A stretch of 64,000 nucleotides of DNA, taken from positions 3,348,001 to 3,412,000 of the forward strand of contig JASFXZ010000015.1 in NCBI GenBank assembly GCA_032209605.1, in the 5' to 3' direction. The translations under genes were made by a program, and so were the position numbers. This stretch comes from Mactromeris polynyma. Taxonomy: Eukaryota; Mollusca; Bivalvia; Venerida; Mactridae. Below are positions 36,291 to 46,405 of the stretch, piece by piece; positions within the stretch are counted from its first letter, which is position 1; each line of letters begins with the position of its first letter. The notes beneath the pieces were generated by a model. It ran no database searches. It was given only the letters and a program-made list of their open reading frames with translations, and had not been told where the DNA came from.

Positions 36291-36545
36291 ATCCATGGCC
36301 GAGTGGTTAAGGCATCCACCTTTTGAACGGAAGGTAGGAGGTTTGAATCCCGGTAGGGGTCTGTATTGATATGGCCGGTGTAAAACCCACCAGCTAATTA
36401 AAAATGGTTACCGTGTGTCTACCTGTCTGATACTTGGTATTAAAGGTAAGGAATCGGGAAGTAAATGTACTCAAACAGTAGGTGACTTATAAGTCAGAAA
36501 TGACTGGCCCTTTAAGTAGGGTGACAATAGAAATAAATAAACTTT
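36291..36545 (+). repeat. tRNA-derived SINE (Ser/Leu-type head) with 3' tail
   Basis: The head GGCCGAGTGGTTAAGGC (A box) and GGTTTGAATCCCGG (B box) are at about the right spacing. The body ends in AAATAAATAAACTTTACTTT, a typical short-repeat SINE tail. Part of the body (GGTAAGGAATCGG) recurs inverted at about 63725-63737. Confidence 0.8.
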
Positions 36546-37250
36546 ACTTTACTATTTATTTGCAGTTAAGTTTATGCGCTTGCATATTATCGCTATTTAT
36601 AGTGTATAGTGTATAGACGATAATAAACGTTTCAAAGCAACACTAGTTAGCGAAAATTTGCAGCACGTTTATCTTGTTTGCAATCTGTATAGTATTTTGA
36701 GCTATACATGTGCATAATTGTGATGTGAAATGACACGGGTGAAAAATAAAATAAATCACACCGACATGGCTATACATTGCTTGAATTCACTAAATAATTG
36801 TGAAAACCCGATTTAAATATCCAAATGAATGGGCGTACGCTAATTAATACGCATACTCCTGCATCTCTGTCCTTAAACATCTCAGGAATTTAGAGCGTAT
36901 TGATACTAACGTACTACATTCCGTGTAAATATTAAGAATTTTAATGTCGATACAAGTCATTATTGTTTTTACAGTTTTCAGCGAACTACTGGTCTGCCTC
37001 AATCCTTTTATAAAATATTTATGTTGATGATGCGCTTAAAGATATGTCAATAATTTGCTATATTATTTTTATCATCTATACGGTCAAAAGTACACACCAG
37101 AGTGACATTAGGTTGTTCAGTGAAAATGCGCGTAGACACTTATAATAAAGTTTCGGGCTTCATCTTGATTACAACAATCAGTACTGTAATCCCAGAAACC
37201 TTTATGTAATGTGTTGCTGTTGATGTTATTCAACGAATTACAATAACTGC
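36546..37250. other. Noncoding stretch
   Basis: No gene recognised. Confidence 0.4.
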
Positions 37251-37254
37251 GACA

Positions 37255-37500
37255 TTGCCGGAGGTTTGAAGCAGAACGCCAAACATGGTATTCGCAAAAT
37301 CAGAGTGTTGGGGTGGAAATTTACGGAATTATTTATTTTTCCTATGAAACCAGATGTAATGTTATATCATGTGATGAACATCAGCTGTGACGGAACCACA
37401 TGCCAGTCCTGTAATAAATTTCTGGTGATTTTCATCCATTTTACTGCAAATGATTAATGAGTTTGAAACAAAAATGTCACGGCGATCAATCATGATTAAT
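37255..37500. repeat. Dispersed 250-bp repeat, copy 1
   Basis: Matches 59080-59330 in the same direction, e.g. CCTATGAAACCAG, ACCACATGCCAG and ACTGCAAATGATTAA in order. Family unknown. Confidence 0.65.
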
Positions 37501-38129
37501 CATACCTGATAAATACAAAATGTATATCAAAATACTAAACAAGACTGCGTGTCGTCTGCTGGTGTGAGTAATTCAAAGCATTCTGAAAGTTCAATTGACA
37601 TCAAACAAATACAAAAAAACGAAAACCACTGGAATGTATTATACCGTTTTTTTTATTTACTTGAGGACGGTGGTAAACATGTATAAGGTCGGCAAATGAA
37701 AATATGTTTTTGAAATTATTGACCAATAGGATATGAGTAAACCAAACTTTATTAACTGACCTTTTTGCAATCTGATGTTTGTATTTTATTTGTGATATCT
37801 TTCTTGACATGTCATGTGGAATGTTTTAACGCGTTCATGTGACGTTGCAGTCCAAGAATTTAAGTATATTTGGTGTACAAGGATTTTTTCTGCGCCTGTA
37901 ACCATACGATTAAAGCTATTTTAATCAGTGGCATGTTCACGCCCTATAACTAAACTTGCGAAATAATCAACATACATGTAACGGCTGAAAGTAGCTACCG
38001 TTTGACTCTCCACATGATTAACCAAACTTTAACCAGCGTAGAACATTTAATTTATATTGCATTTTGCGCTTGTAACTTTACACTGTATTACAGCATCATA
38101 TAAACTTAATACTGTTTCTTTATATTCAG

Positions 38130-38199
38130 ATTAAGAACATGAAATCAGTCGCCGTGTTGGCACTTACTCTGTGGACCATTTCGAGTCCTGCACTTGCTG
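38130..38199 (+). CDS. Gene 2 signal-peptide exon
   Basis: ATG at 38139 gives MKSVAVLALTLWTISSPALA, with a basic start, a hydrophobic core and an A-x-A-like end, then one base before the donor GTAAGA (38200). An acceptor-like TTTATATTCAG precedes it, so a 5' exon further upstream is likely. Confidence 0.8.
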
Positions 38200-41100
38200 G
38201 TAAGAATTTTCAAATATTATACTTCCGGTCTGGCATGCAAGAAATCAGCCACAATCCCGTCGTTATATTTTCGTCAATTCTCAGGGGGGTAGGCCTACAA
38301 ATGATATGGCCTTAAACATACTGCTCTTATTGCTGAAAAAATTCATTCAACCGATGCAGTGACGATTCTATAGTTAATAGTTACAATTTACGATTTGAAC
38401 AATATATAAATTTATGCTAACCAATAATTCAATTTTTCGGCGCAGCCGTACTAACATGCTTTTGCTACTTGCATATCAGTGTTGTGTAAACCAATCAAAT
38501 ATTACGTTAACCTCCAAAGCAATTTCTCTTCAACCGAACAACGTTTGTAATCTGGACGCGGATTGGTTAATCTTTCGATAAGGGGTACGTTACTTTACCG
38601 AAATCCACTGAATTTCGGAGAATTTACCGATATCCATTTTGGGTATGGAGTGACCAGCAATCGTAACATATCGGCATTTTTTATGTTGCACAGCAAGTCT
38701 TAACCTTCAAATTTCGCCGACTATCTTTTTTTAAGATATTTCTTGTTTCAAATAGTTTCCAAACTAAATGCAAAACAATAAAAATAAAACATGCACCGGG
38801 GGCCACCGTTTTCGTTCGCAGAAAACATGTTTAATAAATCCAGTTATTTATGACAACTCACGGTATGCGTGAATCAAATTAAATAGTGTGCCTTTTTATC
38901 CATATAGCTCTTCGGACTGCATGTACATATGCACCGCGAACTTATTGCGCTGATGCAACAGATGGGGACGTCAATGCAGTATGTGGGGCAGTGGGGCTTG
39001 TGTTTGTAGAACTGCATATAACGCTTGTACCATTGTACGCTATATTGCTTGGTGCGTAAATAAAAAGCTCAACATTTATTTTATCGCGTAACGATATTTA
39101 AATTGCTCCTATGCCCATAAAACAACAATGTATTGATACTTTAACATGCTCAATATTTAATACATGTATATTCGTTTATATAGCATTAACTGATTCCTGT
39201 ACAGCAGACTCAGAATGCACCGCTGTTACTAATGCAGTATGTGGGGGCGGTAGTACTTGTGTTTGTAGTGATGCACATATAGTTAACGGTGCTGCCTGTG
39301 ATGCTAAAGGTAAGTTGAATTGTTTCTCCGTATTAATAAGTACCGGTATTCAATTACTGTTGGTAATTAAGTTCATACCTAGTGCTCACTCCAAAACTTG
39401 GATGTCGCTTTTGTACCACTGTACGCTATATTGCTTGGTGCGTAAATAAAAAGCTCAACATTTATTTTATCGCGTAACGATATTTAAATTGCTCATATGC
39501 CCATAAAACAACAATGTATTGATACTTTAACATGCTCAATATTTAATACATGTATATTCGTTTATATAGCATTAACTGATTCCTGTGCAGCAGACTCAGA
39601 TTGCACCGCTGTTACTAATGCAGTATGTGGGGGCGGTAGTACTTGTGATTGTAGTGATGCACATATAGTTAACGGTGCTGCCTGTGATGCTAAAGGTAAG
39701 TTGAATTGTTTCTCCGTTTAATAAGTACCGGTATTCAATTACTGTTGGTAATTAAGTTCATACCTAGTGCTCACTCCAAAACTTGGATGTCGCTTTTGTA
39801 CCACTGTACGCTATATTGCTTGGTGCGTAAATAAAAAGCTCAACATTTATTTCATCGCGTAACGATATTTAAATTGCTCCTATGCCCATAAAACAACAAT
39901 GTATTGATACTTTAAGATGCTCAATATTCAATTCATGTATATTCGTTTCTATAGCATTAACTGATGCCTGTATAGCAGACTCAGATTGCGCCGGTGTTAC
40001 TAATGCAGTATGTGGGGGCGGTAATACTTGTGTTTGTAGTGATGCACATATAGTTAACGGTGCTGCCTGTGATGCTAAAGGTAAGTTGAATTGTTTCTCC
40101 GTATTAATAAGTACCGGTATTCAATTACTGTTGGTAATTAAGTTCATACCTAGTGCTCACTCCAAAACTTGGATGTCGCTTTTGTACCACTGTACGCTAT
40201 ATTGCTTGGTGCGTAAATAAAAAGCTCAACATTTATTTTATCGCGTAACGATATTTAAATTGCTCATATGCCCATAAAACAACAATGTATTGATACTTTA
40301 ACATGCTCAATATTTAATACATGTATATTCGTTTATATAGCATTAACTGATTCCTGTGCAGCAGACTCAGATTGCACCGCTGTTACTAATGCAGTATGTG
40401 GGGGCGGTAGTACTTGTGTTTGTAGTGATGCACATATAGTTAACGGTGCTGCCTGTGATGCTAAAGGTAAGTTGAATTGTTTCTCCGTTTAATAAGTACC
40501 GGTATTCAATTACTGTTGGTAATTAAGTTCATACCTAGTGCTCACTCCAAAACTTGGATGTCGCTTTTGTACCACTGTACGCTATATTGCTTGGTGCGTA
40601 AATAAAAAGCTCAACATTTATTTCATCGCGTAACGATATTTAAATTGCTCCTATGCCCATAAAACAACAATGTATTGATACTTTAAGATGCTCAATATTC
40701 ATTTCATGTATATTCGTTTCTATAGCATTAACTGATGCCTGTATAGCAGACTCAGATTGCGCCGGTGTTACTAATGCAGTATGTGGGGGCGGTAATACTT
40801 GTGTTTGTAGTGATGCACATATAGTTAACGGTGCTGCCTGTGATGCTAAAGGTAAGTTGAATTGTTTCTCCGTATTAATAAGTACCGGTATTCAATTACT
40901 GTTGGTAATTAAGTTCATACCTAGTGCTCACTCCAAAACTTGGATGTCGCTTTTGTTTGTACCATTGTACGCTATATTGCTTGGTGCGTAAATAAAAAGC
41001 TCAACATTTATTTTATCGCGTAACGATATTTAAATTGCTCCTATGCCCATAAAACAACAATGTATTGATACTTTAAGATGCTCAATATTCAATACATGTA

Positions 41101-44100
41101 TACTCGTTTCTATAGCATTAACTGATTCCTGTGCAGCAGACTCCGATTGCGCCGGTGTTACTAATGCAGTATGTGGGGGAGGTAGTGGTTGTGTTTGTAG
41201 TGATGCACATATAGTTAACGGTGCTGCCTGTGATGCTAAAGGTAAGTAGAATTGTTTCTCCGTATTAATAAGTACCGGTTTTCAATTACTGTTGGTAATT
41301 ACGTTCATACCTAGTGCTCACTCCAAAACTTGGATGTCGCTTTTGTACCACTGTACGCTATATTGCTTGGTGCGTAAATAAAAAGCTCAACATTTGTTTT
41401 ATCGCGTAACGATATTTAAATTGCTCCTAGGCCCATAAAACAACAATGTATTGTTACTTTAACATGCTCAATATGCAATACATGTATATTCGTTTCTATA
41501 GGATTAACTGATACCTGTACAGCAGACCCCGATTGTGCCGGTGTTACTAATGCAGTATGTGGTGGGACCAGTAATGCTTGTGAATGCAGTGCTGCACATA
41601 AGGTTAACGGTGCTGCATGTGAAGCTAAAGGTAAGTTGAATTGTTTCTCCGTATTAATAAGTACCGGTATTCAATTACTGTTGGTAATTAAGATCATACC
41701 TAGTGCACACTCCAAAACATGGATGTCGCTTTTGTACCACTGTACGCTATATTGCTTGGTGTATAAAGAAAAACCTCCAAAATTATTTTATCGTGTAACG
41801 ATTTGTAAATTGCTCCAATGCCCATTAAACAACTATGTATCGATACTTTAACATGCTCAACATGCAATATGTACATGTATATTCGTTTCTATAGGAGTAG
41901 GTGATGACTGTACAGACGTCGCCGATTGTGCCGGTGTTACTAATGCAGTATGTGATGGGGTCAGTAATGTTTGTGTTTGTAGTGCTGCAGATAAACCTAA
42001 CACAGCTGGTGATGCATGTGAAGCTAAAGGTAAGTAGAATTGTTTCTCCGTGTTAATATGTACCGGTATTCAATTACTGTTGGTAATTAAGATCATACCT
42101 AGTGCACACTCCAAAACATGGATGTCGCTTTTGTACCACTGTACGCTATATTGCTTGGTGTATAAAGAAAAACCTCCAAAATTATTTTATCGTGTAACGA
42201 TTTGTAAATTGCTCCAATGCCCATTAAACAACTATGTATCGATACTTTAACATGCTCAACATGCAATATGTACATGTATATTCGTTTCTATAGGAGTAGG
42301 TGATGACTGTACAGACGTCGCCGATTGTGCCGGTGTTACTAATGCAGTATGTGATGGGGTCAGTAATGTTTGTGTTTGTAGTGCTGCAGATAAACCTAAC
42401 ACAGCTGGTGATGCATGTGAAGCTAAAGGTAAGTAGAATTGTTTCTCCGTGTTAATATGTACCGGTATTCATTTACTGTTGGTAATTAAGATCATACCTA
42501 GTGCACACTCCAAAACATGGATGTCGCTTTTGTACCACTGTACGCTATATTGCTTGGTGTATAAAGAAAAACCTCCAAAATTATTTTATCGTGTAACGAT
42601 TTGTAAATTGTTCCAATGCACATTAAACAACAATGTATTGATACTTTAACATGCTCAACATGCAATATGTACATGTATATTCGTTTCTATAGGATTAACT
42701 GACACCTGTACAGACGTCGCCGATTGTGCCGGTGTTACTAATGCAGTATGTGATGGGACCAGTTCGGTTTGTGTTTGTAGTGGGGCATATAAAGATAACT
42801 CAGCTGGTGATGGCTGTGAAGCTAAATGTAAGTTGAATTGTTTCTCTGTATTAATAAGTACCGGTTTTCAATTACTGTTGGTAATTATGTTCATACCTAG
42901 TGCTCACTCCAAAACTTGGATGTCGCTTTTGTACCATTGTACGTTATATTGCTTGGTGCGTAAATAAAAAGCTCAACATTTATTTTATCGCGTAACGATA
43001 TTTAAAATGCTCCCTTGCCCATTTTCCACAATTCACAAGGGGGGTAGGCCTACAAATGGCATGGCCTTAAACAGACTGCTATTATTGCTGAAAAAAATAC
43101 AATTACATTCAACCGATGCAGGAACGATTCTATAGTTATAAGTTACAAAATACGATTTGAACAATACATTTATGCTAACGAATAATTCATTTTGTTTTCA
43201 AATAGATCTAGTTTCCAAACTACATATAAAAATGCACCAGGGGCTTACCGTTTTCGTTCGCAGAAAGCATGTTTTATAATTCCAGTAATTTATGACAACT
43301 CACGGAATATATCTGTTTACAGGTATGTGTGCATCAAAATAAATAGTATGCCTTCTTATCCATATAGCTATTCGGACTGGATGTGCAGCTGATGGTTCCC
43401 CACTAGCTTATTGCACTGATGCAACATTAGGGGATCCCAATGCAGTATGTGGGACCACTGATTGTGAATGCAGTGCTGCATATACAGCAGTTGATGATGT
43501 CTGTGTAGGTAAGTTGAATTGTTTCTATGTATTAATAAGTACCGGTTTTCAATCACTGTCGGTAATTAAGTTCATACCTAGTGCTCACTCCAAAACTTGG
43601 ATGTCGCCACATATATCATACTGACATGAATTAGAAAAGAGCACAGAGTCATTTATTTACAGTCGAGACAACCGTTACCGAATATATTGTGTATACTTCC
43701 TGCCGCTGTATAGAATTATCATGGTGTATAATATGCATTATTTCACATATATTACAGTATATATTCGACATGATGGTCATGTACAAAATTATGAGAGCTT
43801 TTGAAAGTATTTTGAAATATTATGGGAGCATGACTTTGTTGAATACTGATTTCCATGGGAACAAAAATATCAAAGTCATCCTTTTTAAACATACACAGTA
43901 ACAATTATTATTGTCTATATACTGCGTCAATTGAATGATTATTATCAATATATCTAATACCTCATAGTGTTGCTAAGTGCATGAAGTTAAGTGTTTACTC
44001 AACTATACACCAAATGAGCAGTGTGCATTTATTTATGTAAATATCACACGAGTACTGAAGCATAATTACTCTTAGCTAATTGCTAATTTTGTTAATCATG

Positions 44101-45246
44101 ATATTGCAATAAATTTATGCATACTTTTTATATCAAAATTGATGATACACTCATGCTTTAAGTGAATTTCATAACAAAGTTTGTTTTTGTAATGCTTGTC
44201 TGTTATTTGTGAATCAACCTAATCAAGAAATTTATTTTGTTCTTTCATCTTCATAATAACAGAGTTATCGGAGTAAAATATATTTTTCAGTAACGTAAGG
44301 TACCTGGTGTAATTAAGTCATCGATTAGTCATGCTGTTATTCAGTTATTAATTATTCAGCTAATATAATATTAGGACTTTGTGTTTAGCATATACAAAAT
44401 AGACTTTATATCAACAAATAAGCCATTTTGATAATTAACAGTAGCAGTTAAATGTACGTTTAGTACAACATTCCGGGCTTTGCACAGGAACTTATATACT
44501 ATCCCGTTAAGTAATATTGTGAACGGGCCAACATTTTGATTATTTTCATTATATCCACTTACGCTGATTCGAACTTAAAGCAATATTATTTCATTTTGTG
44601 TTCATTTGTTTACCTTAACACACATGAAACATATACTTTCTGTAGTTGAAACATCAATACACATGCATTAACAAAGAATGAACTCATTGTGTATTGATCC
44701 GAATTTGTTGAAGAAAGACGTTTGTATATTACAAAATTTAAAATAACTTCCAGTTTGTTTAACAATCAGGCCATTTACAAGTTTTGTTTGTTAGTAATAT
44801 GGTAAATAAAGATATTTGCAATCGGTTATACATTGCAATGGTTCTTTATTAGAGATGTTTTAGCCAATGTGACAACAATACTGGATGAAGCCAATTCAAA
44901 CATTTTATGTTCAGATTAGCCAGATACATCTTTAACCGGCGTATGTCTGGCATAATTGCAGCTTGACAAGGGCATGTTATTCTGAATGTTATAGTCTTGC
45001 TGTGTTATATACATAAATGCATATAAAATGATTAAATGATGATTCGTTTGATGAACAAATTGATGTACATGTAACGAAGTAATTAGATTACCGTTTTCGT
45101 TTTCAAAAGTATAGCTTTCGTAGAGATAGAAAATATGTATGCGTATTTTTGTGCGATTTTCAGAAAATGGAGCACGTGACATGACGGCAAACATTGGACT
45201 GTTGTGCGCCATTCTGATGATGCTGAGCTACGTGAAAACATTGTAA
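38130..45246 (+). CDS. Gene 2: secreted GPI-type protein with eleven six-cysteine modules
   Basis: CDS starts at ATG 38139. Exons: 38130-38199 (signal peptide), 39184-39309, 39570-39695, 39955-40080, 40341-40466, 40726-40851, 41116-41241, 41502-41630, 41895-42029, 42294-42428, 42693-42827, 43368-43508 and 45164-45246. Every junction is phase 1. Without the broken exon at 38908 the CDS is 1,575 nt, 524 residues. Domains: signal peptide (1-20, ending PALA), eleven modules of 41-47 residues, and a hydrophobic C-terminus like a GPI signal. Ten modules sit in a 385-399 bp tandem genomic repeat. The product should be secreted or held at the cell surface. The EGF/EB-like pattern gives no ligand. No transcript supports the splicing; splice sites and open frame do. 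Gene 1 is a paralogue. Confidence 0.75.
38435..38724 (+). mobile_element. 290-bp insertion element in gene 2 intron 1
   Basis: An inverted copy lies at 56304-56583. The homologous intron at 43035-43215 lacks it: the flanks AATAATTCA and GTTTCAAATAG are joined near 43187, giving an empty site. Ends are GC-rich (TTTTTCGGCGCAGCCGTAC and the reverse of ATAGTCGGCGAAATTTG), with only a short inverted match. No coding capacity. Confidence 0.75.
38908..39035 (+). pseudogene. Broken first module exon of gene 2
   Basis: The acceptor CATATAG at 38907 and the start (LRTAC, TYCADAT, NAVCG) match the last module exon 43368-43508. After NAVCG one base is missing, so C-V-C falls in another frame. The 3' end and donor are gone: the sequence runs from AACGCTTGTACC straight into the intron part of the tandem unit. 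Probably skipped in the mRNA, which does not disturb the frame. Confidence 0.65.
39184..39309 (+). CDS. Gene 2 module A exon
   Basis: 126 bp, C-x5-C-x7-C-x5-C-x-C-x10-C. Begins LTDSCTADSEC. Acceptor TTTATATAG, donor GTAAGT. Confidence 0.8.
39570..39695 (+). CDS. Gene 2 module B exon
   Basis: As module A but SCAADSDC, and the residue between the paired cysteines is Asp (TCDCSD), unlike all other A-F units. Confidence 0.8.
39955..40080 (+). CDS. Gene 2 module C exon
   Basis: Begins LTDACIADSDCAGV and has GGGNTC. Six codons differ from module A, all changing the residue. Identical to module E. Confidence 0.8.
40341..40466 (+). CDS. Gene 2 module D exon
   Basis: Differs from module B by one base (Val for Asp between the paired cysteines). 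The preceding intron is the same as that between A and B. Confidence 0.8.
40726..40851 (+). CDS. Gene 2 module E exon
   Basis: Identical to module C over the exon. Second half of the duplicated B-C pair. Confidence 0.8.
41116..41241 (+). CDS. Gene 2 module F exon
   Basis: SCAADSDCAGV with GGGSGC in the centre. Carries the only two silent differences seen among A-F. Confidence 0.8.
41502..41630 (+). CDS. Gene 2 module G exon
   Basis: 129 bp. One residue longer between cysteines 3 and 4 (C-GGTSNA-C). TADPDC at the start; intermediate between the two subfamilies. Confidence 0.8.
41895..42029 (+). CDS. Gene 2 module H exon
   Basis: 135 bp. Begins VGDDCTDVADC; spacing x5, x7, x6, x1, x12. Identical in sequence to module I. 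Confidence 0.8.
42294..42428 (+). CDS. Gene 2 module I exon
   Basis: Exact copy of module H, 399 bp downstream; a very recent unit duplication. Confidence 0.8.
42693..42827 (+). CDS. Gene 2 module J exon
   Basis: 135 bp. LTDTCTDVADC start, DGTSSVC centre. The last exon base is T instead of G before GTAAGT, so the shared junction codon reads TCT (T plus CT of module K). Confidence 0.8.
43368..43508 (+). CDS. Gene 2 module K exon (diverged last module)
   Basis: 141 bp. Spacing x9, x11, x4, x1, x10 with CECSAAYTAVDDVC. Acceptor CATATAG, donor GTAAGT. It lies outside the tandem array, and its start matches the broken exon at 38908, as do the introns before both (about 38285-38440 and 43035-43215). 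Confidence 0.8.
43509..44429. other. Gene 2 last intron, unique part
   Basis: AT-rich; starts with a remnant of the array intron (to about 43608), then no recognised feature until the segmental duplication begins. Confidence 0.5.
45164..45246 (+). CDS. Gene 2 terminal exon: GPI-anchor-like tail
   Basis: The acceptor TGCGATTTTCAG is followed by AA, 26 codons and TAA at 45244-45246. Begins NGARDMTAN, then IGLLCAILMMLSYV. Compared with 5437-5519: Gly to Asp, one silent change and Asn to Lys. The exon is better kept than the flanking intron, which has a 16-base indel just upstream. Confidence 0.7.
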
Positions 45247-45654
45247 AACCAATACAAATACTGTTAAACAACATCAAGTTCTTTTGTGAGTGTCATACGT
45301 CATTCAATTGTGCTACATATTGCAAAAAATGACATTTCCTGCAGAACATGATAGCAATGGTTGAATAGCCCGAGTCATTTGTTAGGAATCCTGACCGTCG
45401 TATTATACTTACATACTACAGATGTTTTTCCGACAGAATATGCATTCTGATTTAACGATCAGAATTAACTACTCAAAATTTACAAAAATGTGGTTTGATT
45501 GCAGACGAAATCGATAATGTATGATGTATAAGTTTAGGCGACAACTCGCGCTTATCTAATGTTATAGTAATACACAGAAGTAATACACATCGCCTGGCTC
45601 TGCGTAGATATGTATAAAACAAAACTAATAGGGTGATATTGGTTTCTCAAATCC

Positions 45655-45832
45655 CGTCTCAATAGCTCAATTGGTAGATTGTTCGTTTTGAATGTGTGAG
45701 GCCGTGGCTTTTATCCTTGGCTGAAATAGTACTAATTGGTGCTGGCAGCTCTTTTACTGGGCACTGTACAATATGCAATAACAAGACATTAATAAGCTCA
45801 GGTAGGTACATGTATCTGTGCTTATATACATT
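45655..45832 (+). repeat. tRNA-derived SINE (copy in duplication 2)
   Basis: Counterpart of 5929-6105. A box kept (TAGCTCAATTGGTAGA); the B box is as degenerate as in the other copy. Confidence 0.6.
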
Positions 45833-46250
45833 CTTGGTCGCACGCGAGATTTGAAGCGCACGTTACTTGGTCATCATATGCTAATTAGTGTTTCTTAAGT
45901 TATATCTTAAACATACGCATTGGGAAATACAACACAACCTATCCATATCCACTTATTTTGTGAGATGTAACTTTTCGGTTGTTGACGAGAGTATGTTTCC
46001 TTCGAGAGGCCCAATTTGTAGAATGTTACAGGAACCTCGATAATATTGTTGAAAAGAGATTGCCGCTCTGCACAGGTTATCGTTATATATTGACATTTCG
46101 TACCCAGTACTGTTCGAACTCGTGGGTAAGTCTGACATTCTAAAGCATGTAATATATCGTAATATGTTCATCCAAAACTCTTTCTTTGAGTTATTGATCA
46201 TATCTTATATACTATATTCTGTATTTGGTTTTCAATGATTTATATTTCAG

Positions 46251-46405
46251 AAATGTGGCGAAAGATGGAAACAAATTTTGCAAAATTAACCCCAGAATAT
46301 AATCGAAAATCAACAATGAATTACAACAAATGTGTCAAAAAGTCAGCACTACAGATCGTCACAGAGAAATGTTTTATAAATTATGTGGAAATAACAGTTC
46401 AATGA
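46251..46405 (+). CDS. Conserved 50-codon ORF, paralogue of 6544-6695
   Basis: Same acceptor (TATATTTCAG), two bases, ATG at 46253 and TGA at 46403-46405. It has one more lysine codon than copy 1, from an in-frame 3-base difference, plus a few substitutions. Status is as uncertain as for its partner. Confidence 0.35.

Larger units (their letters stand above)
39036..43020 (+). repeat. Tandem exon-intron array, ten units of 385-399 bp
   Basis: Each unit is one 126-135 bp module exon plus a 259-264 bp intron. Units B+C and D+E form a duplicated 771-bp pair that is almost identical. Units H and I are identical in the exon. Units G-J are longer (extra exon bases; TATAAAGAAAAACCTCC intron variant in G-I) and form a second subfamily. 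Confidence 0.95.

Noticed and set aside
36017..36319. 100-codon minus-strand frame with eight-residue repeats
   Set aside because: Product of the 24-bp tandem array. No start or stop context supports a gene.
43192..43392. Plus-strand 66-codon frame
   Set aside because: It lies mostly in intron and enters the module K exon in the wrong frame.
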